Part shown: one piece after another, positions 7,189-16,731 of the stretch | Layout: each line of letters begins with the position of its first letter | Numbering within the stretch: position 1 is the first letter of the stretch | Origin: Lachnospiraceae bacterium UBA6987 | GTDB lineage: Bacteria > Bacillota > Clostridia > Lachnospirales > Lachnospiraceae | DNA length: 64,000 bases | Direction: 5' to 3' | Assembly (NCBI GenBank): GCA_002449955.1 | Contig: DJYD01000030.1 | Location: 5,280-69,279, forward strand | The notes under the pieces: generated by a model | Databases searched by the model: none | Told to the model about the DNA's origin: nothing | Seen by the model: only the letters and a program-made list of their open reading frames with translations | Translations under genes and position numbers: made by a program

Positions 7189-8817
7189 ATGTCGAACGCT
7201 TATTTTCGCATCAAACGTCCTGAAAATGACGCCTTCCGCGGGTATCTTCCCGGATCGAAGGAACGCGCGGAGCTGAAGGAAGAGCTTGCCCGTCAGGCGG
7301 CGCAGGTCGTGAAAATCCCGCTCATCATCGGTGGGAAGGAAGTCTTTACAGAGAACACCTTCACGGTCACCATGCCGCATGACCACGGTCATGTGATCGC
7401 CGAATGCTGCATCGCCGGGGAAAAGGAACTGACCATGGCTGTGGACGCTGCGTTAGCGGCAAAGAAGGCCTGGGAAGATATGCCCTGGGAACACCGCAGC
7501 GCCATCTTCCTGAAAGCGGCCGATATGATCACCGGGCCTTACCGCAAGGTGCTGAACGCCTCCACCATGCTCGGCCAGTCCAAGACAGTGTTCCAGGCGG
7601 AGATCGATATTGCGGAGCTTGCGGACTTCCTGCGCTTCGGTGTGTGGTCCGCCCAGGAGATCTTTAATGATCAGCCGGCTTCGATCCCGGGCATCTGGGA
7701 CCGCCAGGACTACCGCGCGCTCGACGGCTTCATCTGCGCGATCACGCCGTTCAACTTCACCTCCATCGGCGGCAACCTGCCCATGGCGCCCGCCATCGTC
7801 GGGAACGTTTCGGTCTGGAAGCCTTCCCGCACCGCGGTGCTTTCCAACTACTACTTCATGAAGCTTCTCATGCAGTGCGGTCTGCCTACCGGCGTCATCA
7901 ACTTCGTACCGTCGAATGGCAGCGACGTCGCCCGCTACGTCATCTCCCGGAAGGAGCTTGCCGGCTTCCACTTCACCGGCTCCACAGAGGTCTTCCAGGG
8001 CGTATGGAAGCAGATCGGAGAAAATATTTCCTCATATCGCAACTATCCTCGCATTGTAGGTGAGACCGGCGGGAAAGATTTCATCTTTGCGCACAAGAGT
8101 GCCGATATTCGCCCGCTCGCGGCAGCCTTAGTCCGCGGTTCCTTTGAATACCAGGGACAGAAGTGCTCGGCCTGCTCGCGCGCCTTCATCCCCGAAAGCA
8201 TCTGGCCCGAAGTCCTTTCCACCATGAAGGAAATGATGAAGGAAGTGAAGATGGGCGACGTACAGGATTTCGACACCTTCCTTGCCGCCGTCATCGACAA
8301 GGCCTCCTTTGAACGCTGCAAGGGCTACCTTGAGCGCGCAAAGAAGAGCCCGGACTGCGAAATCGTGATCGGCGGCGGCTGCGACGATTCGAAGGGCTGG
8401 TTTGTGGAACCGACCGTCATCGTCTGCAAGAAGCCCGATTACGAATCCATGGTAAAGGAGATCTTCGGCCCCATTCTCTCCGTCTACGTCTACCCGGACG
8501 ATGAGCTGGACGAGACCCTGAAGGTCTGCGACGAGGCTTCCCCTTACGCCCTGACCGGCGCCGTGTTCGCCCAGGACCGCGAAGCCATCGTGAAGATGGA
8601 AAAGGCCCTCCTGCATGCGGAAGGCAACTTCTACATCAACGACAAGTGCACCGGCGCGGTCGTGGGACAGCAACCCTTCGGCGGCTCCCGCGCTTCCGGC
8701 ACGAACGACAAGGCCGGCACCGCCCTCAATATGATCCGCTGGATGAGCCCTCACGCCGTCAAGGAAACCTTCAATCCGTCCGATGCGATCGTTTATCCTT
8801 ATATGTCGGAGAAATAA
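7189..8817 (+). CDS. pruA: L-glutamate gamma-semialdehyde (P5C) dehydrogenase
   Basis: This 542-residue aldehyde dehydrogenase has the length and motifs of the P5CDH branch: ITPFNFTSIGGNLPMAPA, VWKPS, HFTGSTEVF, GETGGKD with catalytic Glu292, YQGQKCSACSR with nucleophile Cys326, and IFGPILSVYVY. It oxidises glutamate semialdehyde, in equilibrium with P5C, to glutamate using NAD+. It is a stand-alone enzyme with no proline dehydrogenase domain. It is first in an operon and is followed 3 bp later by arginine deiminase. Together with rocD at the end of the operon it completes ornithine to glutamate conversion. AAGGGGG precedes the ATG. Confidence 0.93.
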   Translation: MSNAYFRIKRPENDAFRGYLPGSKERAELKEELARQAAQVVKIPLIIGGKEVFTENTFTVTMPHDHGHVIAECCIAGEKELTMAVDAALAAKKAWEDMPWEHRSAIFLKAADMITGPYRKVLNASTMLGQSKTVFQAEIDIAELADFLRFGVWSAQEIFNDQPASIPGIWDRQDYRALDGFICAITPFNFTSIGGNLPMAPAIVGNVSVWKPSRTAVLSNYYFMKLLMQCGLPTGVINFVPSNGSDVARYVISRKELAGFHFTGSTEVFQGVWKQIGENISSYRNYPRIVGETGGKDFIFAHKSADIRPLAAALVRGSFEYQGQKCSACSRAFIPESIWPEVLSTMKEMMKEVKMGDVQDFDTFLAAVIDKASFERCKGYLERAKKSPDCEIVIGGGCDDSKGWFVEPTVIVCKKPDYESMVKEIFGPILSVYVYPDDELDETLKVCDEASPYALTGAVFAQDREAIVKMEKALLHAEGNFYINDKCTGAVVGQQPFGGSRASGTNDKAGTALNMIRWMSPHAVKETFNPSDAIVYPYMSEK

Positions 8818-8820
8818 GGC

Positions 8821-10041
8821 ATGAGCATTCAGGTCTATTCGGAAGTCGGCAAGCTTCGCAAGGTGCTCCTGCACAGGCCGGGACGGGAGCTGGAAAATCT
8901 CGTCCCCGCCTACCGTGAGCGCATGCTGTTTGACGACATCCCCTACGTGCGCGTCGCCCGTGAAGAGCACAATGCCTTTGCAGAGCTGCTTCGCGAGCAT
9001 GACGTCCAGGTCGTCTATCTGGAGGACCTCCTGGCCGAGGTCCTGAAAGATGATTACCTGCGCGCCAATTTCACCAAGGAATTTCTCCAGGATGCCGGCA
9101 TCCGTCACCCGGATACCCTTGCCTGGCTGGTCGATTACTACGCCCAGTTCAGAGACCCGTCTGAGCTCGTGCCGCGCCTCATCAGCGGCCTCCGGAAGGA
9201 GGAATACCCTCGCAGCGGGCAGGTGTGGCTGACAGACTGGCTGACGAAGGACTACCCCTTCATTCTGGATCCGCTGCCAAATCTTTATTTTACGCGTGAT
9301 CCCTTTGCCACGGCCGGAAACGGCATTTCCCTGCACCATATGCAGACGCAGGTCCGCCACCGCGAGACTCGTCTCGGCAAATATATTCTCAGATACCACC
9401 CGGATTTCCGGAGCTGCCCGCTCTGGTATGAGCCGACGGACGAGCCATGCATGGAAGGCGGGGATATTCTGGTGCTCTCGCCCCGCGTGATCGCTGTGGG
9501 CCTCTCGCAGCGGACGCACCCCGACGCCGTGGAACTATACGCAAAGCGTATCCTCTCCTCTGACAGCGGTTTTGAGGAGATTCTGGCCTTCGATATCCCG
9601 AAGACCCGCTCCTTCATGCATCTGGATACAGTCTTTACCCAGGTCGATACCGACAAGTTCATTGTGCACCCGGAGATCCGCGAAACGCTGCGTGTCTTCT
9701 CCCTGAAGCTGAACCCCTCTTCCGTCTCGGGCCTTGCGATCACCGAAGAAGATGACACGCTGCAGCACATCCTCGAGCGGCACCTCGGCATAGAACCTAT
9801 CACACTGATCCACTGCGGCGGCGGCAGCCCCGTGGACGCTCAGCGCGAGCAGTGGAACGACGGCTCCAATACGCTGTGCATCGCCCCCGGCGAGGTCATC
9901 GTGTACGAACGGAACTACACGACCAACAGCATCCTGAAGGAGCACGGCGTCAAGACCTACACGATCCCGAGCTCAGAGCTTTCCCGCGGCAGAGGCGGCC
10001 CTCGCTGCATGAGCATGCCGCTTGTGCGGGACCTTCTCTGA
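8821..10041 (+). CDS. arcA: Arginine deiminase
   Basis: This 406-residue enzyme hydrolyses arginine to citrulline and ammonia. Family motifs in order: LRKVLLHRPG, FTRDPFATAGNGISL, MEGGDILVLSP, THPDAVELYA, HLDTVFT, HCGGG, and the C-terminal GRGGPRCMSMP with nucleophile Cys396. Length matches the bacterial family. It starts 3 bp after the P5C dehydrogenase stop codon, implying translational coupling, and is followed by the carbamoyltransferase and carbamate kinase, the classic ADI order. Cytoplasmic. No arginine/ornithine antiporter (arcD) lies in the operon, which fits a pathway that consumes ornithine internally instead of exporting it. Confidence 0.96.
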   Translation: MSIQVYSEVGKLRKVLLHRPGRELENLVPAYRERMLFDDIPYVRVAREEHNAFAELLREHDVQVVYLEDLLAEVLKDDYLRANFTKEFLQDAGIRHPDTLAWLVDYYAQFRDPSELVPRLISGLRKEEYPRSGQVWLTDWLTKDYPFILDPLPNLYFTRDPFATAGNGISLHHMQTQVRHRETRLGKYILRYHPDFRSCPLWYEPTDEPCMEGGDILVLSPRVIAVGLSQRTHPDAVELYAKRILSSDSGFEEILAFDIPKTRSFMHLDTVFTQVDTDKFIVHPEIRETLRVFSLKLNPSSVSGLAITEEDDTLQHILERHLGIEPITLIHCGGGSPVDAQREQWNDGSNTLCIAPGEVIVYERNYTTNSILKEHGVKTYTIPSSELSRGRGGPRCMSMPLVRDLL

Positions 10042-10083
10042 ACCGATTAAACGAAATATCATTTCTCTACAGGAGGAAAAACA

Positions 10084-11073
10084 ATGGCAATCAATCTGAA
10101 AGGCCGCTCGTTTCTGTCCATCATGGACTTCACCCCGCAGGAAGTGCGCTATCTGCTGGACCTTGCACACGACCTGAAAGCCAAAAAGCGCGCCGGCATC
10201 CGTACGGAGACCTTAAAGGGCAAGAACATCGTTCTGCTCTTTGAAAAGACCTCCACCCGCACCCGCTGCGCGTTTGAAGTGGCAGCCATGGACGAAGGCG
10301 CGGGCGTGACCTTCCTTGATTCTAAGAGCTCCCAGATGGGCAAGAAGGAATCCCTTGCGGATACCGCGAAGGTGCTCGGCCGCTTCTACGACGGCATTGA
10401 ATACCGCGGCTACGACCAGAAGGTCGTGGAAGATCTGCGCACCTACGCCGGCGTTCCGGTTTGGAACGGCCTGACCGACGTGGACCACCCGACCCAGGCT
10501 CTCGCGGACATCATGACCGTCGAAGAATACGTCCACAAGCCTCTTAGCGAAGTGAAGCTTGCCTTCTGCGGCGATACCCGCAACAACGTGGCCTACTGCC
10601 TGATGTATATCTGCGCAAAGCTCGGCATCCACTACGTCGGCTTCGGTCCGAAGGAGCTTGCGCCTGCTGACGACGTGCTTGCCCGCTGTATGGAAGCAGC
10701 TAAGGAGACCGGCGCGCAGTTCACTATCTCTGACGATCCCGCCTGCCTCGACGGCGCCGACGTCCTGTATACGGACATCTGGGCCTCCATGGGTGAAGAA
10801 GACAAGATCCCGGAACGCGTAAGGCTCCTGACCCCTTTCCGCGTTGACGCCGCTCTTGCCGAAAAGACCCACAACCCGAACTATATTTTCCTGCACTGCC
10901 TGCCCTCCTTCCACGATTTTAACACCACCATGGCCAAGGATTGTCGTGAGAAGGGCTATGATATCCGCGAAGTGACCGACGACGTGTTCCTGAGCACCCA
11001 CAGCCACTGCTTTGACGAAGCGGAGAACCGCCTGCACACCATCAAGGCCGTCATGGTGGCCACGATCGGCTGA
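10084..11073 (+). CDS. argF: Ornithine carbamoyltransferase (catabolic)
   Basis: This 329-residue enzyme carries the carbamoyl-phosphate loop STRTR (57-61), the VWNGLTDVDHPTQALAD segment, and the ornithine-binding HCLP (271-274). Placed between arginine deiminase and carbamate kinase, it should run in the catabolic direction: citrulline plus phosphate to ornithine and carbamoyl phosphate. An arcB designation would be equally proper. AGGAGG sits just before the ATG. Anabolic use cannot be excluded because no other arg biosynthesis genes are visible here to compare. Confidence 0.95.
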   Translation: MAINLKGRSFLSIMDFTPQEVRYLLDLAHDLKAKKRAGIRTETLKGKNIVLLFEKTSTRTRCAFEVAAMDEGAGVTFLDSKSSQMGKKESLADTAKVLGRFYDGIEYRGYDQKVVEDLRTYAGVPVWNGLTDVDHPTQALADIMTVEEYVHKPLSEVKLAFCGDTRNNVAYCLMYICAKLGIHYVGFGPKELAPADDVLARCMEAAKETGAQFTISDDPACLDGADVLYTDIWASMGEEDKIPERVRLLTPFRVDAALAEKTHNPNYIFLHCLPSFHDFNTTMAKDCREKGYDIREVTDDVFLSTHSHCFDEAENRLHTIKAVMVATIG

Positions 11074-11085
11074 CGGAGGCGTCTA

Positions 11086-12036
11086 ATGGCAAAAGCACTG
11101 AAAGTTATTGTCGCGCTTGGCGGCAACGCGCTGCAGGAATCGAAGGGCCCGGCCACAGCCGAAGCGCAGCTTGAAGTTGTGAAAAAGACCTGTGAATACC
11201 TGGCAGACATCAACGCAGAAGGCTATGAGATCGCGATCGTGCACGGAAACGGACCGCAGGTCGGCCGCATCATCCTCGCGAGCGAAGCGGCAAAAGATGT
11301 CACCCCGCCCATGCCCTTCGACGTGTGCTCGGCCATGAGCCAGGGCTATATCGGCTACCACATCCAGCAGGGGCTGCAGGAAGCCTTAAGAAAGCGCGGT
11401 CGAGGGGATCTGCCCGTCGTGACCATCGTCACCCAGGTCGCCGTGGATCCGCAGGATCCTGCCTTCTTAAATCCGACCAAGCCGATCGGTCCCTTCTATA
11501 CGGAAGCGGAAGCCAAAGCGCTTGCCGAAGAGAAAGGCTATACCGTGAAGGAAGACGCCGGCCGCGGCTGGCGCAGAGTCGTTGCCTCCCCGATCCCGAA
11601 GCAGATCGTGGAACTGGATACCGTAAAGCGTCTCTGGGATTCTTCCATCGTCATCACCTGCGGAGGCGGGGGCATCCCCGTGATCCGGAAGGCCGACGGC
11701 AATTATGAAGGCACCGCTGCCGTGATCGACAAGGACCATGCGGCTTCGCTGCTGGCGCGCGATCTGGATGCGGATATCCTGCTCATCCTGACCGCCGTGG
11801 ATAAGGTCTCGTTAAATTACGGCAAAGCCGATCAGAAGGACCTTGATCACATGACCGCGCAGGAAGCGCTCCGCTATATTGAAGAGGGCCACTTTGCCCC
11901 CGGCTCCATGCTGCCGAAGGTGAAAGCCGCCGTCGATTTTGCGGTCTCCGCCCCCGGACGAAAGGCCATCATCTCTTCTCTGTACAAAGCCGTAGACGCG
12001 CTCGCCGGAAAGACCGGGACCGTGATTGAGAATTAA
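11086..12036 (+). CDS. arcC: Carbamate kinase
   Basis: This 316-residue kinase has ALGGNALQ at the N-terminus, HGNGPQVG, PTKPIGPFY, the GGGGIPV loop, VIDKDHAASLLA and LTAVDKVSLNYG, all typical of ArcC. It converts carbamoyl phosphate and ADP to ammonia, carbon dioxide and ATP, the energy-yielding step of the arginine deiminase pathway. It begins 12 bp after the carbamoyltransferase gene. Cytoplasmic. Confidence 0.96.
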   Translation: MAKALKVIVALGGNALQESKGPATAEAQLEVVKKTCEYLADINAEGYEIAIVHGNGPQVGRIILASEAAKDVTPPMPFDVCSAMSQGYIGYHIQQGLQEALRKRGRGDLPVVTIVTQVAVDPQDPAFLNPTKPIGPFYTEAEAKALAEEKGYTVKEDAGRGWRRVVASPIPKQIVELDTVKRLWDSSIVITCGGGGIPVIRKADGNYEGTAAVIDKDHAASLLARDLDADILLILTAVDKVSLNYGKADQKDLDHMTAQEALRYIEEGHFAPGSMLPKVKAAVDFAVSAPGRKAIISSLYKAVDALAGKTGTVIEN

Positions 12037-12070
12037 GATTGCTGACAGAAAACACCATTAGGAGGAAACC

Positions 12071-13264
12071 ATGTACTCTTCAGAACAGATCATCGAAAAG
12101 ACCAACCGTTACGGCGCCCACAACTACGCGCCGAAGCCCGTCGTCATCGTGAAGGCCGAAGGCGCCGTTGTCACCGACCCGGAAGGCCGCAAATACTATG
12201 ATATGCTCTCTGCCTACTCGGCCCACAACTTCGGGCATCGTCATCCCGAGATCGTTGCTGCCGCCAAGGAACAGCTTGATAAGTGCACGCTCACGAGCCG
12301 CGCCTTCCACTGCGAGAACCTCGGCGATTTCTACGAAGCCCTTTCAAAGCTGACCGGCAAGGATATGGTGCTGCCCATGAACACCGGCGCCGAAGCCGTG
12401 GAGACTGCCTTGAAGACCGCGCGTCTCTGGGGCACGAAGGTGAAGGGCGTGGAAAACGGCAAGCAGGAGATCATCACCTGCGCAAACAACTTCCACGGCC
12501 GCACGATCGCCATCATCAGCTTCTCCACGGATCCGCTCGCAAAGGACGGCTACGGCCCCTACTGCCCGGGCTTTAAGACCATCCCCTACGGCGATGCGCA
12601 GGCCCTGCGTGATGCCATCACCCCGAACACCGTCGCCTTCCTGGCCGAACCCATCCAGGGCGAAGCCGGCATCATCCTGCCTCCCGAAGGCTGGCTGACC
12701 GAGGTGCGGCAGATCTGCACCGAGAACAATATCCTCTTCCTGGCTGATGAGGTCCAGACCGGTTTTGCCCGCACCGGCGACATGTTCGCCTGCTGGCACG
12801 AGAATGTGGTCCCGGATATCTACATCATGGGCAAGGCGCTCGGCGGCGGCGTGATGCCCCTCTCCGCGATCGCGGCGAATGAGGACATCCTCGGTCTCTA
12901 CACCCCCGGCTCCCACGGCTCCACCTTCGGCGGCAATCCGCTTGCCTGCGCCTGCGGCGTGAAAGCGCTCGAGATTCTGCAGCGCGACGACTATCCGAAG
13001 ATGGCCCGCGAGAAAGGCGAGTACTTCATGAACGGCTTAAAGAAGATCCACAACCCCGAGATCAAGGAGATCCGCGGCCGCGGCCTGCTGATCGGCGTGG
13101 AATTCTACGGTGACGCCTTCGATTACGTGAAGGCCTGCATCCACGAGGGCGTGCTCTGCAAGGAGACCCACGACCACACCATCCGCTTCGCTCCGCCTAT
13201 CCCCGTCACCTACGAGGAAATGGATGACGCGCTTGCCCGCATCACGAAGGCGTTAAGCAAGTAA
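12071..13264 (+). CDS. rocD: Ornithine aminotransferase
   Basis: This is a 397-residue class III PLP aminotransferase. MNTGAEAVETALK, FHGRT, PIQGEAGI, LADEVQTGF (Asp226) and MGKALGGG with PLP lysine Lys255 are all present, as is HGSTFGGNPLA. It transfers the delta-amino group of ornithine to 2-oxoglutarate, giving glutamate semialdehyde for the P5C dehydrogenase encoded by the first gene. This closes a route from arginine to glutamate within one operon. AGGAGG precedes the ATG, and a strong terminator ends the operon. Acetylornithine aminotransferase is the alternative, but operon context favours RocD. Confidence 0.92.
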   Translation: MYSSEQIIEKTNRYGAHNYAPKPVVIVKAEGAVVTDPEGRKYYDMLSAYSAHNFGHRHPEIVAAAKEQLDKCTLTSRAFHCENLGDFYEALSKLTGKDMVLPMNTGAEAVETALKTARLWGTKVKGVENGKQEIITCANNFHGRTIAIISFSTDPLAKDGYGPYCPGFKTIPYGDAQALRDAITPNTVAFLAEPIQGEAGIILPPEGWLTEVRQICTENNILFLADEVQTGFARTGDMFACWHENVVPDIYIMGKALGGGVMPLSAIAANEDILGLYTPGSHGSTFGGNPLACACGVKALEILQRDDYPKMAREKGEYFMNGLKKIHNPEIKEIRGRGLLIGVEFYGDAFDYVKACIHEGVLCKETHDHTIRFAPPIPVTYEEMDDALARITKALSK

Positions 13265-13311
13265 GGCTCTCTGATTCGCAGGAAGACATGCCCCGTGACT
13301 TATGAACAGCA

Positions 13312-13358
13312 AAAGAGTCCTGTCCGGCTTTTTCCGGACAAGACTCTTTTTTCTTTTT
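13312..13358 (+). terminator. Terminator of the arginine operon
   Basis: AAGAGTC, a bulged C, then TGTCCGG pairs across a short loop with CCGGACA and GACTCTT, followed by a long T run. Confidence 0.92.
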
Positions 13359-13470
13359 CTGTGCAATTTAGTCTTGCGTCGTGATACAAACTATGGTAAA
13401 AAGGATATTACTTTGCACATTTCCAGGCGTTTTGGGCAAATATTTTGAAAAATATAGGAGTTTGCAGAAC

Positions 13471-15378
13471 ATGAGTGATACAAAAGTCAGGATACAGGAT
13501 GATCTGTATATGGCCGTCAACGGCAAATGGCTGGAGACAGCCGTGATTCCGGATGACCGCCCGCGGACTGGCGGCTTTTCCGATCTCGATCAGGCGGTGG
13601 AAAAGATTCTGATGGATGATTTTAAGGCCTTTGCCGAAGGCAGCAAAGTCAGTGATATTCCCGAGATGCAGTATGCGACAGCCCTCTACCGCAAGGTGCT
13701 CGATACGGAAAGACGAAACAGGGAAGGCATCACCCCCCTCCTTCCTCTGCTGGAGGATGTGGCTGCCATCCGTTCATCAGAGGCGCTCAACAGCAGAGCC
13801 TGTGAGCTGTTAATGAAGGGCGTTCCGCTGCCCATACAGGTGGATATAGACACCGACATGCAGGATGCTTCAAAGCATGCCGTCATCATCATGGGCCCTG
13901 ATATCATTCTCCCGGACACCAGCTATTATGCAAAGGATCATCCCGCCGGAAAGCGCCTGCTTGCCGCCTGGAAGGATATGGCCGCTAAGGTCCTCGCCTT
14001 TACGCCGCTCTCCGAGGCGGAGCAAAAGCAGTACCTTGACGATACCCTCGCCTTTGACGCCCTGGCTGCGCAGAAGGTCAAAAGTCAGCTTGAGTGGGCA
14101 GAGTATGTGAAATGCTACAATCCTATGGCTGCAGAAGAAGCCGAAAAGCAGGTAAAGCCCTTTGATCTTTGCGGACTCCTCCGGGCTCTGTATGGCGATG
14201 ATGCGCCTGAAACGCTGATCGTTTACGATCCCAAGGCCATCCGCGAGATGAACAGCTATTTTTCCGATGAAAACTTTTTCCTCTGGCAGCACTGGGCCTA
14301 TGTCATGACGCTGCTGCGGCATACGGACTGCCTTTCCGAGGAGCTTGCTGCGCTTGGCAAAGCTTACCAAAGGACGCTTACCGGCGTCGCTTCCGATCCC
14401 GTCCTGGAAAAGCAGGCCTACCAGACCGTTTCCCGTCTGTATGCGGAGCCGGTCGGGGTCTACTACGGCCGGACCTATTTTGGCGAAGAGGCAAAGAAAG
14501 ACGTCGTGGATCTTGTGCACAGGATCATTGACAGCTACAAGCTCCGCATGCGGAAGAACAGCTTTCTTGCCGAGGAGACCAAAGCCCAGGCGATTAAAAA
14601 GCTCAGTACCATCGTGGTCAAAATGGGCTATCCGGATCAGATAAGAGCCTACTGGTCAAAGCTGATTTTCGATGAGGAGGATTCCCTCTGCCTCGCCATG
14701 GATAAGCTCGCTGCCGTAAAGCGCAGAGACAGCTTTGACAAAGCGTTAAAACCTGTTGACCGCACGGAATGGCTGATGCCGGGCCATATGGTCAACGCGT
14801 GCTACAACCCGAACGCCAACGACATCACTTTCCCTGCTGCGATTCTGCAAAAGCCCTTTTACAGCCTTTCCCAGAGCATCGAAGAAAACCTGGGCGGCAT
14901 CGGCGCGGTCATCGGCCATGAAATCTCCCACGCCTTCGACAACAACGGTGCAAGTTTTGATGAAAACGGCAACCTGAAAAACTGGTGGAAGGAAGAGGAT
15001 TTTGCCGCCTTCAAGGCTTTGACCAAGGAAATGATCGATCAATTTGACGGCATTCCCTTCCACGGCGGCAAGGTAAACGGCGAGCTCGTCGTCAGTGAAA
15101 ACATTGCCGATAACGGCGGTATGGGCGTGACCCTTGAGATCATGCACACGCTCAAAGCGCCGGACTATCAAGCCTACTTTAAGAATTGGGCCCGCATCTG
15201 GTGCATGAAGGCCAAGGAAGAATTCATCCAGCTCCTCCTTGCCCGGGATGTCCACTCTCCCGCTGTCCTGCGTGCCAATATGCCGCCCCGCAACTTCAGC
15301 GAATGGTATGAAGCCTTCGGTGTGACTGAAGATGATAACATGTATATCCCGCCGGAAAAAAGAATCTCGATCTGGTAA
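13471..15378 (+). CDS. pepO: M13 family metallopeptidase (PepO/neprilysin-like)
   Basis: This 635-residue zinc peptidase has the expected M13 length. The zinc site is VIGHEISHAFDNNG (HEISH 483-487), with third ligand Glu543 in ENIADNGG. Other M13 features are the N-terminal QDDLYMAVNGKWLE, the substrate-binding NACYNPNANDITFPA and the C-terminal RANMPPRNFSEWYEAFG. There is no signal peptide, so it is an intracellular oligopeptidase. The start at 13471 is preferred because TAGGAG lies 10 bp upstream and because the longer frame from 13381 adds a tail unlike the family. It stands alone after the arginine operon terminator, 54 bp before lysA. Peptide breakdown fits the surrounding amino-acid catabolism. 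Confidence 0.93.
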   Translation: MSDTKVRIQDDLYMAVNGKWLETAVIPDDRPRTGGFSDLDQAVEKILMDDFKAFAEGSKVSDIPEMQYATALYRKVLDTERRNREGITPLLPLLEDVAAIRSSEALNSRACELLMKGVPLPIQVDIDTDMQDASKHAVIIMGPDIILPDTSYYAKDHPAGKRLLAAWKDMAAKVLAFTPLSEAEQKQYLDDTLAFDALAAQKVKSQLEWAEYVKCYNPMAAEEAEKQVKPFDLCGLLRALYGDDAPETLIVYDPKAIREMNSYFSDENFFLWQHWAYVMTLLRHTDCLSEELAALGKAYQRTLTGVASDPVLEKQAYQTVSRLYAEPVGVYYGRTYFGEEAKKDVVDLVHRIIDSYKLRMRKNSFLAEETKAQAIKKLSTIVVKMGYPDQIRAYWSKLIFDEEDSLCLAMDKLAAVKRRDSFDKALKPVDRTEWLMPGHMVNACYNPNANDITFPAAILQKPFYSLSQSIEENLGGIGAVIGHEISHAFDNNGASFDENGNLKNWWKEEDFAAFKALTKEMIDQFDGIPFHGGKVNGELVVSENIADNGGMGVTLEIMHTLKAPDYQAYFKNWARIWCMKAKEEFIQLLLARDVHSPAVLRANMPPRNFSEWYEAFGVTEDDNMYIPPEKRISIW

Positions 15379-15435
15379 GGCTTTCCTTATGAAACCCCTG
15401 CATGACGCTGCCTGAAGCAGCAGAAAGGAGTCATG

Positions 15436-16731
15436 ATGTTGTCTGACAATATTTCCCGCAGAGAGAACGGAGAACTGCTCTTTGCCGGGCATTCCGCCGC
15501 CGCACTGGCCAAAAAGTACGGCACGCCGCTCTATCTTTTTGACGAAGAACGTATCCGGGACAACTGCAGAATGTACAAAGATGCCTTCTTTACGCATTTC
15601 GGGGCCGGAAGTGTGCCTTACTATGCCGGGAAGGCAGCTGCCTTCAAGGAAATGTACCGCATCATGGCCGAAGAAGGCATGGGGATCGATGCGGTCTCGG
15701 TCGGGGAGATCCACACCGCACTTGCCGCCGGTTTCCCCGCAGAAAATATCCTCTTCCACGGCGATGGCAAGACCGATGCCGACATTGCCTACGCGCTTGA
15801 CAAAAAAGTCGGGCGCTTTGCCGTCGATAATCCGGAGGAGCTGGAAGCACTGAACAGAGAAGCCGTAAAACGGGGCATCCGTCAGAAGATCCTTCTGCGC
15901 ATTACCCCGGGTATCGATCCGCATACTTATGAAGAGGTCAATACCGGAACCGTGGATGTCAAATTCGGCGTACCGATCGAAACCGGCCAGGCGGCAGAAT
16001 TTGTCCGAAGCGCACTCGCCTTACCCGGCATTAAGCTGCTCGGCTACCACTGCCACGTGGGTTCCATGGTCTTTGATGAGGACGTGTATGAGCGCCTCGC
16101 GGATGTTATGACCGGATTTATGGCGGAAATGCGTGACCGTTTCGGCTATACCGCTGAGGAGCTTGATCTCGGCGGAGGGTATGGCGTCCGCTATACGGAA
16201 AATGACCCGCCGGCGGATATCCCCACACGCTTTGCAGAGGTTGCCGCAAGGCTTAAGGCTGACCTGAAAAAAGCGGGGCTGCCCTTGCCCCGCGTCTCTA
16301 TGGAACCGGGACGCAGCATCGTTGCCGACGCCGGCATGACCGTCTATACCGTCAGTACCGTTAAGCATATCCCGAACTGTAAAAATTATGCGATCGTGGA
16401 CGGCGGCATGACCGACAATCCCCGCTACTGCCTCTACGGCTCGCGCTACACCGTACTCCACGGCACCCGGGAGTCGGAGGAGAAGGACCGCTTTGATCTT
16501 GCCGGCCGCTGCTGTGAAAGCGGCGACATTCTGCAGCGAGACATTCTCCTGCCGGCAGACACAAGACGCGGCGATATCGTCTGCGTCTGTACGACCGGGG
16601 CCTATAACTATTCCATGGCCTCCAACTACAACCGTCTGGGCAGACCGGCTGTCGTCATGCTGACGAAAGACGGAGACCGCATCGCCGTAAGGCGCGAGAC
16701 CTCTGAGGATCTGTGTGCGTTAGATGTGTAA
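15436..16731 (+). CDS. lysA: Diaminopimelate decarboxylase
   Basis: This is a fold-III PLP decarboxylase of 431 residues. PLP lysine Lys66 sits in YYAGKA, where most relatives read YAvKAN. DLGGGYGVRY, MEPGRSIVADAG, CCESGDIL and GAYNYSMASNYNR complete the LysA pattern. It converts meso-diaminopimelate to L-lysine, the last lysine step. AAAGGAG lies 5 bp before ATG 15436; an adjacent ATG at 15433 is also possible. No other lysine gene is near. The 3' end overlaps by 12 bp a small doubtful frame on the other strand. Confidence 0.94.
   Translation: MLSDNISRRENGELLFAGHSAAALAKKYGTPLYLFDEERIRDNCRMYKDAFFTHFGAGSVPYYAGKAAAFKEMYRIMAEEGMGIDAVSVGEIHTALAAGFPAENILFHGDGKTDADIAYALDKKVGRFAVDNPEELEALNREAVKRGIRQKILLRITPGIDPHTYEEVNTGTVDVKFGVPIETGQAAEFVRSALALPGIKLLGYHCHVGSMVFDEDVYERLADVMTGFMAEMRDRFGYTAEELDLGGGYGVRYTENDPPADIPTRFAEVAARLKADLKKAGLPLPRVSMEPGRSIVADAGMTVYTVSTVKHIPNCKNYAIVDGGMTDNPRYCLYGSRYTVLHGTRESEEKDRFDLAGRCCESGDILQRDILLPADTRRGDIVCVCTTGAYNYSMASNYNRLGRPAVVMLTKDGDRIAVRRETSEDLCALDV

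Noticed and set aside
8128..9519. Leftward open frame of 463 codons opposite P5CDH and arcA
   Set aside because: It spans the junction of two certain genes on the other strand and shows no recognisable protein pattern.
13381..13470. N-terminal extension of the M13 peptidase (30 residues)
   Set aside because: It lacks an RBS, is not signal-peptide-like, and the family begins at the later ATG, which has TAGGAG upstream.
14746..15924. Leftward open frame of 392 codons opposite pepO and lysA
   Set aside because: It crosses two genes with intact active-site motifs on the plus strand and has no family resemblance.
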